Assembly: GCA_902812395.1 (NCBI GenBank)
Contig: CADDZO010000006.1
Location: 1 to 46,721, forward strand
DNA from: a bacterium
GTDB taxonomy: Bacteria > Chloroflexota > Dormibacteria > Dormibacterales > Dormibacteraceae
Direction of reading: 5' to 3'
DNA length: 46,721 nucleotides
Part shown: positions 24,144-32,218 of the stretch, one piece after another
Numbering within the stretch: the first letter of the stretch is position 1
Layout of the letters: each line of letters opens with the position of its first letter
Notes under the pieces: generated by a model
What the model was told of the DNA's origin: nothing
The model's database searches: none
The model's input: the letters and a program-made list of their open reading frames with translations, nothing else
Position numbers and translations under genes: made by a program

Positions 24144-24790
24144 CTCGGATAAGCCTCTTGGGCCGCCTCCAGCAGCGCTTCCAGGACCCCGTCCCAGTCC
24201 GGGATGGTGCGCTTGACCTTGTAGGCGGCGAGGCGGTCGAAGACGTCCTTGCGGAGACAGAGCCAGGCGCTGTTCGGGTAGTAGCGGTCAATGACCTCGC
24301 GCCAGGCCGCGACCGGAAGCCGGTACGAGGCCTCCCGGCTCCAGGGGATGCGTTCCATCTGGAGGCGGCCGGTGGCGTCGGCATAGAAGACGGAGCCGGA
24401 GAAGAGGAGGAGGAGGGGCACCTCGCCCTGGCCGAGGGCGTCGAGGTAGCGGGTGGCCTGGACGTTGAAGTCGAAGGTGCAGGGGAGGTGGAGGAAGACA
24501 TCGGTGCTGTCGGTGAACGGTGGAACCCCGGCCTGGAGGTGGCACCAGAGCAGGCTGCGCATGGTCCGCGACCACAGCGCCGGCTCCCCGAAGAGATCGC
24601 GCAGCCGCTCCTGCTCGGCGACGTCGTAGCGTCGCCGGGCGGCCTCGATCCGGACCTGGCACTCGAGCGAAACGCCCTGGATCGGCTCAGGGCCGGCGTT
24701 GGTGACCCGCAGCCGAACCGCCAGGGTGGGGACCACGCAGAATGGCACCGCCTCTGCCCCCAACACCGCGAAGTCGAGGTCAGGCACCAC
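24140..24790 (-). CDS. DUF6084 family protein
   Basis: 216 residues. MVPDLDFAVLGAEAVPFCVVPTL at the start (in parts), then TFDFNVQATRYLDAL and YPNSAWLCLRKDVFDRLAAYK are the marks of the family I know as DUF6084. The predicted fold is beta-rich with no membrane segment. The family is found almost only with group 1h hydrogenase genes. Start GTG 24790 (GTG 24787 is equally possible); overlaps the DUF5947 gene by about 11 bp. Role unknown. Confidence 0.8.
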   Translation of the reverse strand: MVPDLDFAVLGAEAVPFCVVPTLAVRLRVTNAGPEPIQGVSLECQVRIEAARRRYDVAEQERLRDLFGEPALWSRTMRSLLWCHLQAGVPPFTDSTDVFLHLPCTFDFNVQATRYLDALGQGEVPLLLLFSGSVFYADATGRLQMERIPWSREASYRLPVAAWREVIDRYYPNSAWLCLRKDVFDRLAAYKVKRTIPDWDGVLEALLEAAQEAYPR

Positions 24791-25397
24791 CCGCCTCCGC
24801 GCTCACCGACTCCGTGCGCAGGTGCTCGAAGAAATCGGCGATCGACCTCCAGACCTCGGTTCCCCCGGCGAGGCCTCGCCAGCCCCTCCGGATGAGACCC
24901 ACTAGCTCGTAGCAGCGGTCAATCGGGACCAGGTAGTGCTCGCGCGCACGTCCCACCCGGTTGACCAGCAAGGCTTCCACCTCAGGTTCCAGGGTGCGCA
25001 GCACCGGGTTGGTGGACTCCAGCTCGGCCCAGGCGTCGAGCTCGAGCAGGGACTCGGTGGGGCCGGCCGGGCTCGGATAGACGGCTGCTACCCGTTCACC
25101 GCTGCGGAAGAAGAAGGCCATGTTGACCGGGATCCCGAGGCCGTCCCAGAGCTCGTCCGGGAGCAGGAAGCCGTCCAGGTACCGGACCCGCTCGGGAACC
25201 CGTCGATAGCGCTGCTCAGCCCGTCCGGAGAAGAGGATGGAGCAGGGGTCGCAGACGCAGAGCAGCCGCCGGGCGCCGACCTCGGCCAGGTGGCGGTGGC
25301 GGGGCGCGAGCGGAGTGGCGCAGAGATCGCAGATCTCCTGGGGTCGGCGCTGCTGCGCCAGCCGGCTCAGGGTGGCGAGGGAGGCTCCCACGCTCAC
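24780..25397 (-). CDS. DUF5947 family protein with zinc knuckle
   Basis: 205 residues. CDLCATPLAPRHRHL followed by LLCVCDPCSILF makes a four-Cys metal site with nearby His residues. The middle (LPDELWDGLGIPVNMAFFF) and the C-terminal LVGLIRRGWRGL are family features. DUF5947 proteins are companions of group 1h hydrogenases with unproven function. The GTG at 25397 overlaps the upstream stop (GTGA). Confidence 0.8.
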   Translation of the reverse strand: MSVGASLATLSRLAQQRRPQEICDLCATPLAPRHRHLAEVGARRLLCVCDPCSILFSGRAEQRYRRVPERVRYLDGFLLPDELWDGLGIPVNMAFFFRSGERVAAVYPSPAGPTESLLELDAWAELESTNPVLRTLEPEVEALLVNRVGRAREHYLVPIDRCYELVGLIRRGWRGLAGGTEVWRSIADFFEHLRTESVSAEAGGA

Positions 25398-26227
25398 GCC
25401 CCCAGCGGCACCGCGACCCGACACTTGCCGTCTTCCACCAGCAACGGAACCGGCTCCAGGTGGCCGTCACCGTCGAGGCCGGTCCCTGCTTGGTGGACGT
25501 CGAACCGGTGGCCGCAACTGGGGCAGGTCAGGGTAGTACCCGCCAGGTACGCTCCCTGGAGCGAGCCACCACAGGCTGCGCACCGGTCCCGGTAGGCATA
25601 GAGCGCCTCCGCCGTCCGGCAGAGCAGGAGCCGGTCCCCTGCCACCTGGAGAACGTGGACGGTGCCCGGCGCCGGCTCGGCGCCACCGTCCAGCGTCTGC
25701 CAGCCGGCGCGGGTTCCGCCGATGGTGGCCAGGGGCACGAAGCCGGCCGGGATCTCTCGGTCGGCCACCTCGATCCCGCTCACGTCGGGGGCGGCCTCCA
25801 GGATCGCCTGCTCGACCGCGTTGCGCAGGGTCTGGGCGGAGGACGGGCAGCCGCGGCAATGCCCTTGCAGCCGGATCCTGACCCTGCTGCCGGCCAGGGC
25901 CACCAGCTCCACGCCGCCGCCATGGCTCTGCAGATAGGGCCGGACTCGCTCCAGCGCCCCCCGCACCCGCTCCTCCAGCGAGCGCGGGTGCAGGCCGTGG
26001 AGGAGCAGCAAGCCGCTTACCACCCGATCCTTGGCCAGCTCCTCCAGCATCGCTCGGCCGGCACCGGCCTCAATCAGCTCACAGAGCCGCTGCAACGCCT
26101 CCCCATGCAGGGCCAGCAGCTCCTGCACTGCCTCCGAGGCGACCTGGCGGGCCCCCTCGGGGAGGCCCTCCAGGTCTCGGACCAGCGCCTCGGCGCGCTG
26201 GGCGTGTTGCTCGAACCGGACTGCCAT
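25394..26227 (-). CDS. NifU-domain/Rieske-like fusion protein
   Basis: 277 residues. Residues 1-80 are helical. Residues about 85-155 are a NifU C-terminal domain with the cluster-scaffold pair CRGC (124-127). Residues about 165-277 follow the Rieske fold (LYAYRDRCAACGGSL, TCPSCGHRFDV), but the two His ligands are absent: the pairs are Cys216/Cys219 and Cys235/Cys238. A four-Cys site of rubredoxin or zinc type is expected instead of a Rieske cluster. Such a protein sits next to the structural genes in group 1h operons and probably acts in cluster delivery or electron transfer. It starts 9 bp after hhyL. Confidence 0.88.
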   Translation of the reverse strand: MAVRFEQHAQRAEALVRDLEGLPEGARQVASEAVQELLALHGEALQRLCELIEAGAGRAMLEELAKDRVVSGLLLLHGLHPRSLEERVRGALERVRPYLQSHGGGVELVALAGSRVRIRLQGHCRGCPSSAQTLRNAVEQAILEAAPDVSGIEVADREIPAGFVPLATIGGTRAGWQTLDGGAEPAPGTVHVLQVAGDRLLLCRTAEALYAYRDRCAACGGSLQGAYLAGTTLTCPSCGHRFDVHQAGTGLDGDGHLEPVPLLVEDGKCRVAVPLGA

Positions 26228-26236
26228 CCCCCGTGG

Positions 26237-28018
26237 CTACTGGGCCCCGAACATGGGCGCATGGGTCAGGTCCAGGGTCCGGCCCGGACCCAGGTACATG
26301 TGCACGCCACAGGGCAGACAGGGGTCGAAGCTGCGGACCGCTCGCATGATGTCGATCCCCTTGAAGTTGTCGGGACCGTTTTCCTCGAAGATGGGAGTGT
26401 TCTGGACCGAGTCCTCATAGGGCCCCGGCGTCCCGTAGACGTCCCGGACGCTGCCGTTCCAAGGCGTCGGCGGATAGGGGTGGTAGTTGGCGATCTTCTT
26501 GTCGCGGATCACCAGGTGGTGGGAAAGAACGCCCCGCACCGCCTCGTGGAAGCCACAGCCGATCGCCTCCTCTGGCACCTCGAACGGAGTGAAGGTCTGG
26601 GTTCGGCCAGCATGCAGCTCCTTCAGCGCCTGCTCGACGAAGTAGTAGGCGCAGGCGCAGGCATAGGCCTGGAAGTAGCTCCGGGCGCGGTCTCTCTCGA
26701 TCGCGTTGCTCCACTGCGGGACCTTCCACTCGAACTCGACCTCGCCTTTGGATGCCGTCTTGGGAAGGTAGATCTTGACGCTCTGTCCGGTTGCCTTCAC
26801 ATAGCCGATGTCCACCAGCCCCGCCAACGCGGTCGCCCACAGGCGCGCCAGCGCACCGCCCCCGGTGTCGAGAGCGAGATGCTCTCCCTGGTGCAGCCAG
26901 CGCGGCGACATCGTCCAGGAGTACTTGCCCCCCGGCTGCATCTGCCGCTTCTGAGGATGCGGAATCGTGGTCTGGTTCCAGGGGTGGCGCCGGTCGACCG
27001 GGTTGCCGAGAGGGTCCCGCTCGACGAACATCTCCTCCCGGTCCCAGTCGTCGTAGTACGAGCTGCCGAGCAGGATGCGGATGTTGAGGTTGATGTCGAC
27101 CAGGCTGGTGGTGACCAGCTGGCCATCGACGACCACGCCCGGAGTCACGTACATCTTGCGGCCCCACTCGGCCATGTTCCGGTACGTGTAGTCACAGGCC
27201 TGGGGATCGTTGAAGGAGCCCCAGCAGCCCAGCAACGGCCGTCGCTGGCCGACCTTCTCGTAGCCTGGGAGCGCCTCGTAGAAGAAGTTGAAGATGTCGT
27301 CGTGCAGCGGAATGCACTTCTTCATGAACTCGGCGTAGCGGGCGAGCCGGACCAGGTAATCGGTGAAGAGCTGGACCGTTGGCACCGTCCCCACACCGCC
27401 CGGATACAGGGTGGAGGGATGCACGTGCCGCCCCTCCATCAGGCAGAACATCTCCCGGGTGTAGCGGCTGACGTGCAGCGTCTCCCGGTAGAAGTCGCCC
27501 TCGAAGGGGTTGAGCGCGTGCATGATGTCGGCGATCGTCCGGTAGCCGTGGTCGGCGGCATGCGGTGCCTCCGTCCTGGTCGCCCTCTCCCACACCCCGG
27601 GGTTGGTCTCGCGGACCATCTTCTCGCAGAAGTCGACCATCAGAAGGTTGTCCTGGAAGATGTTGTGGTCGAACATGTACTCGGCCGCCTCTCCCAGGTT
27701 GATGATCCACTCCGCGATCGCCGGCGGCCGGATGCCGTAGGCCATGTTCTGCGTATAGACGGAGCAGGTGGCGTGGTTGTCGCCGCAGATACCGCAGATC
27801 CGGCTGGTGATGAAGTGCGCGTCCCGAGGGTCTTTGCCGCGCATGAAGATCGAGTAGCCGCGGAAGATGGAGGAGGTGCTGTAGCATTCCGCGACCTCAC
27901 GGTTGGCGAAGTCGATCTTGGTGTAGATGCCGAGGCTGCCCACGATCCGGGTGATCGGGTCCCACGACATCTCGACCAGTGTTCGCTTCTCGGTCGGTCT
28001 CTCCTGAACGGTTGCCAT
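26237..28018 (-). CDS. hhyL: [NiFe] hydrogenase large subunit, group 1h type
   Basis: 593 residues. The first active-site pair is RICGICGDNHATC (Cys75, Cys78, His82). The second is DPCLPCGVH (Cys567, Cys570, His573), followed by a 20-residue tail MYLGPGRTLDLTHAPMFGAQ that the maturation protease must remove. The L1 form with GDNHATCSVYTQNMAYG is that of actinobacterial-type group 1h (formerly group 5) enzymes. These oxidise H2 at atmospheric levels and feed electrons to the quinone pool. It lies 10 bp after the small subunit gene. The assignment to 1h rests on motifs and operon content, not on a tree. Confidence 0.95.
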   Translation of the reverse strand: MATVQERPTEKRTLVEMSWDPITRIVGSLGIYTKIDFANREVAECYSTSSIFRGYSIFMRGKDPRDAHFITSRICGICGDNHATCSVYTQNMAYGIRPPAIAEWIINLGEAAEYMFDHNIFQDNLLMVDFCEKMVRETNPGVWERATRTEAPHAADHGYRTIADIMHALNPFEGDFYRETLHVSRYTREMFCLMEGRHVHPSTLYPGGVGTVPTVQLFTDYLVRLARYAEFMKKCIPLHDDIFNFFYEALPGYEKVGQRRPLLGCWGSFNDPQACDYTYRNMAEWGRKMYVTPGVVVDGQLVTTSLVDINLNIRILLGSSYYDDWDREEMFVERDPLGNPVDRRHPWNQTTIPHPQKRQMQPGGKYSWTMSPRWLHQGEHLALDTGGGALARLWATALAGLVDIGYVKATGQSVKIYLPKTASKGEVEFEWKVPQWSNAIERDRARSYFQAYACACAYYFVEQALKELHAGRTQTFTPFEVPEEAIGCGFHEAVRGVLSHHLVIRDKKIANYHPYPPTPWNGSVRDVYGTPGPYEDSVQNTPIFEENGPDNFKGIDIMRAVRSFDPCLPCGVHMYLGPGRTLDLTHAPMFGAQ

Positions 28019-28028
28019 GCCAGAACTC

Positions 28029-29090
28029 CTAGTAGCTCCGGGGCTGGTAGCCGGTGGTCAGGGTCGACCCCCGGTGCCGCCAGCGCGGTTCCTTGTTCAC
28101 CGTCTCGTTGGTGAGCCCTCGCAGCGCCCGGATCAGGCCCCCGTAGACGCTCGAGACGCCGGACGAGAGCTTGCCCCCGGGCGGCTCGTCCATGAACGGC
28201 ATGAACTTGTCTGGGAAGCCCGGCATCGTGCAGCCGATGCAGATCCCGCCCACGTTGGGGCAGCCGCCCAGGCCGGCCATCCAGCCCCGCTTGGGCACGT
28301 TGCAGTTGACCACGGGTCCCCAACAACCCAGCTTGACCAGGCACTGCGGCGACCCGTACTCGGTGGCAAACTGCCCCTGCTCGTAGTAGCCAGCCCGGTC
28401 GCAGCCCTCATGCACGGTCCTCTCGAACAGCCAGCGCGGCCGCAGCTGGTCGTCGAGCGGGATCATGGGTGCCAGCCCCGCCACCTGGTAGAGGAGATAG
28501 AGCAGGGTCTCCATGAAGTTGTCCGGCTGCACCGGGCAGCCGGGCACGTTCACGATCGGGATCCCGGCCTTCGATTTCCAGTTCCAGCCCAGATAATCGG
28601 CCAGCCCCATCGCCCCGGTCGGGTTGCCCTGCATGGCGTGGATGCCGCCGTAGGTGGCGCAGGTTCCGGCCGCGACCACTGCCGTCGCCTTCGGGGCCAA
28701 GCGGTCGATCCATTGCGGGATCGTGATCGGTTCCCCGGTGGCGGGGTCGTTGCCCTGGGCTGCCCAGTAGCCCTCTCGCTTGATGGACTCGTTGGGGATG
28801 GAGCCCTCCATCACCATCACGAAGGGCTCGAGCTCGCCCCGCTCGGCCCTGTGCCAGTACGACATCAGCTCCTCGCCGACCTCGTAGGAGAGGACCGGGT
28901 TGTAGAGATGGACGCGGGGCAGCCCCGGGATGGCACCCAAGATCACGTCCTCGATGCTGGGCTGGGTGGCCGCCGTCACCGCGACGCTGTCCCCATCGCA
29001 GCCCAGACCGCCGGTGATCCAGACGATGTGGACATCGGGGACATCGAGCGGACGCTGGGTCCGTCGTCCATAGGGAACCGCCTCAGCCAT
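28029..29090 (-). CDS. hhyS: [NiFe] hydrogenase small subunit, group 1h type
   Basis: 353 residues. GGLGCDGDSVAVT (28-38) shows the proximal-cluster pair as Cys31-x-x-Asp34; known group 1h enzymes use three Cys and one Asp there. GTCATYGG, NVPGCPVQPDN, HEGCDRAGYY, LGCWGPVVNCN and GGICIGC provide the remaining ligands of three Fe-S clusters. There is no Tat signal, unlike group 1a-1d small subunits, so the enzyme stays on the cytoplasmic side. ATG 29090 is preceded by AAGGAGGCGGAAG, a strong ribosome site. First gene of the operon. Confidence 0.95.
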   Translation of the reverse strand: MAEAVPYGRRTQRPLDVPDVHIVWITGGLGCDGDSVAVTAATQPSIEDVILGAIPGLPRVHLYNPVLSYEVGEELMSYWHRAERGELEPFVMVMEGSIPNESIKREGYWAAQGNDPATGEPITIPQWIDRLAPKATAVVAAGTCATYGGIHAMQGNPTGAMGLADYLGWNWKSKAGIPIVNVPGCPVQPDNFMETLLYLLYQVAGLAPMIPLDDQLRPRWLFERTVHEGCDRAGYYEQGQFATEYGSPQCLVKLGCWGPVVNCNVPKRGWMAGLGGCPNVGGICIGCTMPGFPDKFMPFMDEPPGGKLSSGVSSVYGGLIRALRGLTNETVNKEPRWRHRGSTLTTGYQPRSY

Positions 29091-29170
29091 CTTCCGCCTC
29101 CTTGCCACGCAAAAGGGACGGGACCCGCTGCACGATGGCCGCCTTTGGTGCCCGGGCCCCTCCGGCGGAC

Positions 29171-29200
29171 ATCGTAGGTGGCGTGTCGTGTGCCGTCCAA
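29171..29200 (-). promoter_or_regulatory. Candidate promoter of the hydrogenase operon
   Basis: Read on the minus strand, TTGGAC (29200-29195) and TACGAT (29176-29171) are 18 bp apart, giving a leader of about 75 nt before hhyS. Both boxes are partial matches to sigma-70. The boxes sit beside the dyad at 29209-29226, which would suit control by the divergent LysR protein. Confidence 0.35.
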
Positions 29201-29228
29201 TGAAATCTCGGAATGCCGCAATTCGGAT

Positions 29229-29258
29229 TTGGAATGTCCGGACCCACGTACTTACACT
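29229..29258 (+). promoter_or_regulatory. Candidate LysR gene promoter with adjacent dyads
   Basis: TTGGAA (29229-29234), 18 bp, TACACT (29253-29258). Just upstream is an imperfect inverted repeat CGGAAT-N6-ATTCGG (29209-29226). The palindrome GTCCGGAC (29236-29243) lies in the spacer. Either could be the operator of the regulator. Confidence 0.35.
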
Positions 29259-29281
29259 CGGTGTTGCGGAGTCAGGCAACC

Positions 29282-30241
29282 ATGGACGGCCGCTCAAGGG
29301 CCTTGGAGCGGCGCGTGACGCTCCATCAGCTGCGGGTGTTTCGTTCGGTGGTGGAGCACGGAAGCTTCACCCGGGCTGCCGAGGACCTCTGCCTGAGCCA
29401 GCCAGGGGTCACGCACCAGATCGGCTCCCTCGCCCAGGCCGTGGGGCATCCCCTGTTCCGCACCGTCCGCGGCCGGCTGGAGCTGAGCGAGGTGGGGGCG
29501 ACCCTCTATGCGCGAGCCTGCGACATCCTGCGCCTGGTGGAAGTGACGGAGGAGGAGATCAAGGGGTTGATCGAGCCGCGTTCGGGAGGGCTTCGCCTGG
29601 TGACCGGGCTGACCTTCGGCTCGTATGTCCTGCCCTCGCTGATCTCGAGCTTCCTGCATCGCTACCCGGACGTCCGCTTGCGCCTGGGGGTGGGCAGCCC
29701 TACCGTGGTCCGGGAGCAGGTACAGCGGGGTGAGGCCGACCTGGGGATCCTGGCCGGGGCCGACGGGAACGCGGAGCTGGAGGTGGAGCCGATCCTCGAG
29801 GACGAGCTGGTCTGCTTCGCCGCCCCCGAGTTCGCCGCGGATCTCAGGGGTCCGTTATCCCTGGGCCAGCTGGCCCCCAGCCAGCTGGCGCTGCAGGTGC
29901 CGGAGTCGGAATCACGGACCCTGTTCGAGCAGGTCCTGAAGGCGCATGGCCTCAAGGCCTGGCCCCGGATGGAGGCGACCTCGTGCGAGACCCTGAAGCG
30001 GGTGGTGGCGTGCGGACACGCCATCGGGGTCCTCTTCCGGTGCGCGCTGGCCGAGGAGCTGGAGCGGAGCGAGCTGGTCGCGATCCCGGTCGAGGGCTTC
30101 CCCATCCGCACCCACTGGTGTCTGATCAGGCGTCCGGAGGTCGTCTCCCTCTCGGCCGCGCCCGCCTTCCGAGCCTTGCTCCGGGAGAGGCAGTTGGCCA
30201 GCTCACACCGCAGGGCTGGCGAAGCCCCCGAATCTGGCTGA
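29282..30241 (+). CDS. LysR-family transcriptional regulator
   Basis: 319 residues. The winged helix-turn-helix is VTLHQLRVFRSVVEHGSFTRAA, then LCLSQPGVTHQIGSLAQAVG. The remainder is the two-lobed effector domain (GLRLVTGLTFGSYVLP onward). It is divergent from the hydrogenase operon with a 191-bp gap that holds both promoters, so it is a likely regulator of that operon. The inducer is unknown. ATG 29282 was chosen; GTG 29315 (starting VTLHQLRVF) would also fit the family length. Confidence 0.88.
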   Translation: MDGRSRALERRVTLHQLRVFRSVVEHGSFTRAAEDLCLSQPGVTHQIGSLAQAVGHPLFRTVRGRLELSEVGATLYARACDILRLVEVTEEEIKGLIEPRSGGLRLVTGLTFGSYVLPSLISSFLHRYPDVRLRLGVGSPTVVREQVQRGEADLGILAGADGNAELEVEPILEDELVCFAAPEFAADLRGPLSLGQLAPSQLALQVPESESRTLFEQVLKAHGLKAWPRMEATSCETLKRVVACGHAIGVLFRCALAEELERSELVAIPVEGFPIRTHWCLIRRPEVVSLSAAPAFRALLRERQLASSHRRAGEAPESG

Positions 30242-30507
30242 GGGGGTGGCTCTGGCGGATCGAGAGCAGAAGCAGATCTCGCCCACGCTCCGCTGGCAGC
30301 CTCGACCCAGGACCGGGATGGGCCGGGTAGCCGGCTCGATCAGACCCCGGTGCCGCGCCTCCTCCGGCCGTGCTGGCGACGCTTGTCGAACCGCTCGCAG
30401 GCAGCCATCGCGGCCTCTGACCGGTGAGAGGGTAACAGCTGCTGCCTCATCAAGCTACTGTGAGTTGTTTTCGTGGACTTGAAAGAGTAGGCGCAGCGTC
30501 AGGGCCC

Positions 30508-31000
30508 CCAGTGACCGCCTATCGATGGCAAGCCAAGCTCCTTGTCCCTGCCCGGCGGGGTCCGCCTCATCCTGGGAGAGGCGCCCGTGCCGGCCACCGC
30601 GGGACGTGGTGTACGCCCGCGTAGCCTCCGCTGACCAGCGCGCTGATCTGGACCGGCAAGTAGCAAGGGTGGTCGGCCAGCGCTCAAGGACACGCCATCG
30701 GTCAGGTGGCGACCGAGGTCGGATCAGCGGTGAGCGGTCGGAGGCAGCGCATCCTGGCCCTGTTGCGGCACCCCCAGACCCAGCCCATCGGGGTCGGGCA
30801 CAGAGACCGCCTTTGCTCCCTTCGGTGCCGAGTACGTCGAGGTGCCGCTGGCCGCTCAAGGGGTCGTGGCTCCTAGTGATGGCCCCTGCGAGGTGGATGA
30901 CGACCTGGTCCGGGACGTGACCGAGATCCCGGCCGGCCTCTGCGCCCGTCTCCCCGGGGCGGCATGCAGCCGAGCGGCCGAGGCCATCGCAGCGGGGGTG
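30508..31000 (+). pseudogene. Decayed IS607-type TnpA serine recombinase (copy 1)
   Basis: From about 30508 the frame gives VTAYRWQAKLLVPAR, the end of the MerR-like DNA-binding domain of IS607 TnpA. It then shifts to VVYARVASADQRADLDRQVARV, where the catalytic Ser of RVSS is Ala. It shifts again to VATEVGSAVSGRRQRILALLR and DDDLVRDVTEIPAGLCARL. So at least three frame changes and a dead active site. The 266 bp between the LysR gene and this remnant contain nothing recognisable. Confidence 0.75.
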
Positions 31001-31431
31001 AGCGCCGGCAGCCGGGCGGCCTGCCCAGACTCCCCGTCGCCATGCGACGAACTCGCGTCTCATCCAGACCGTCTCCGTCCTCTCCACAATGGTTTGTTCC
31101 CGTCTCCACGAGGTCCGCGGTGCCGGGACAGCGCTCGCGTGTGGAGGGTTCCCGGGACGAAGTCCGACGTCCGCGCGATCCTTCGGCGCCGGGGGACGGG
31201 TCGCCTGGCAACCCCGCCAGGACCGTTCCCAGCAGCAACACGGCCATCTCGCGCGCCACGCGCATGTCCAGGTCTCCAAGTGACATGGTTACCAGGTGGA
31301 CCGGGAGCCGAGGCCAGACCCATGGGAGCAGGGCCACGACCGCCGTCGCGTCCACATCATGTTAGAGACCACTCTTGATCGACCAGGTGGCGCCGCCAAG
31401 GGAGCGCCGCTGGGCGAGGATGGAGGATGCA
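31001..31431. other. 430-bp stretch without a convincing gene
   Basis: No frame gives a recognisable protein. A minus-strand frame starting near 31355 begins with a hydrophobic stretch (VVALLPWVWPRLPVHLV) but becomes low-complexity Arg/Pro/Gly, so it is not called. The right end holds the ribosome site GGAGG for the OsmC gene. Confidence 0.3.
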
Positions 31432-31899
31432 ATGGACCAGCCCACCTACGTCTCACGGGTTCGGATCGTCCGCGAGCGCGGACCCATCCGCCGGGCCGAG
31501 CTGCCGGTGGAGCCCACCCCGGTGGTCTTCGGCACGCACGGAGCCGTCCGTGAGCACTACGGAACGCCTTCCGGCGCCTACCCCGAGCACGCCACCACCC
31601 TCGACTACGTCGTCGCGGCCGCTGCCGGCTGATTGACTGGCACTTTTGCTGGCGCGCTGGAGGCGCGCGGGATCGACGCCGGCGACGGCCGCCTGGTGGC
31701 TGAGGCGGAGGGGGAGGTGTTCCTCGAGGACCGGGTCCTGGTGATCAAGCGCATCCGGGTGCGCTACCGACTGTCGGGCTGTCCCGAGGACCGGCGGGAG
31801 GCTGCGGAGCGGGCCCACGCGTTCCACGCCAGCCGCTGCCCGGTGGCGCGGAGCATCGGCGGCTCGATCGAGATCACGACTGAGCTGGCCTTCGCTTGA
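31432..31899 (+). CDS. OsmC-family peroxiredoxin-like protein, candidate selenoprotein
   Basis: 155 residues if the TGA at 31630-31632 is read as selenocysteine (residue 67). Upstream residues EHATTLDYVVAAAAG and downstream LTGTFAGALEARGI are the exact surroundings of the peroxidatic Cys in OsmC/YhfA proteins (usual form AAxGGCLxGTL). The second, resolving Cys is kept in HASRCPVARS. Homology continues in the same frame on both sides with no other damage. A 6-bp hairpin with a G-containing loop begins 20 nt after the TGA. OsmC-like selenoproteins are known in bacteria. ATG 31432 has GGAGG 5 bp before it. The alternative is a nonsense mutation; the neighbourhood is rich in pseudogenes. Confidence 0.6.
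31652..31668 (+). promoter_or_regulatory. Bacterial SECIS-like hairpin
   Basis: GCGCGC-TGGAG-GCGCGC: a 6-bp GC stem with a five-base loop that has G at its second position. The loop starts 25 nt after the TGA. Bacterial SECIS elements lie right after the UGA, with the loop about 16-37 nt away and a G among its first bases, so position and loop agree. A short lower pairing (TGGC 31638-31641 with GCCG) is possible. Confidence 0.4.
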
Positions 31900-32190
31900 C
31901 CAAAAATCTCGGCGGCGCAAGCCTCGCGCTTCAGCGCTGCGTTGCTCCACGCGGGCTTGGCGCGTGAGCGCTGGCCAGGGTGCGGAACCGCCCTTGCGGG
32001 CGGCGTGGAGCCAAGCTTCCCAACCTGCGAGTGGAAGGGCGTGTCCCCCTTCCTCCTTCAGGGCCGCGCCCTGGAGGAGAAGCGGGTCGCCCGCAGAACA
32101 GGGAACAGCCCGAGCCGAAAGCCCGGATGTTGGAGCGCATGCGCAAGCGTGTGGCGAGAGCCGAGGAGACGCGGCGGTGGTTCTCCCCAG

Positions 32191-32218
32191 AACCCCCGGC
32201 TGTAGCCGTGGGGAGGTT
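32191..32218. repeat. Hairpin resembling an IS605/IS1341-type right end
   Basis: AACCCCCGGCT-G-TAGCCGTGGGGAGGTT pairs AACC with GGTT and CCCCGGCT with AGCCGTGGGG (one bulge). Ends of this form (CCCCGGCT..AGCCG.GGGAGGTTCA) are typical right ends of TnpB-carrying elements, where they also form the 3' end of the guide RNA. No tnpB lies directly to its left. Confidence 0.4.

Noticed and set aside
30873-31355. Minus-strand frame with hydrophobic start next to the OsmC gene
   Set aside because: Only the first 50 residues look protein-like, the remainder overlaps the TnpA remnant and is Arg/Gly/Pro-rich.
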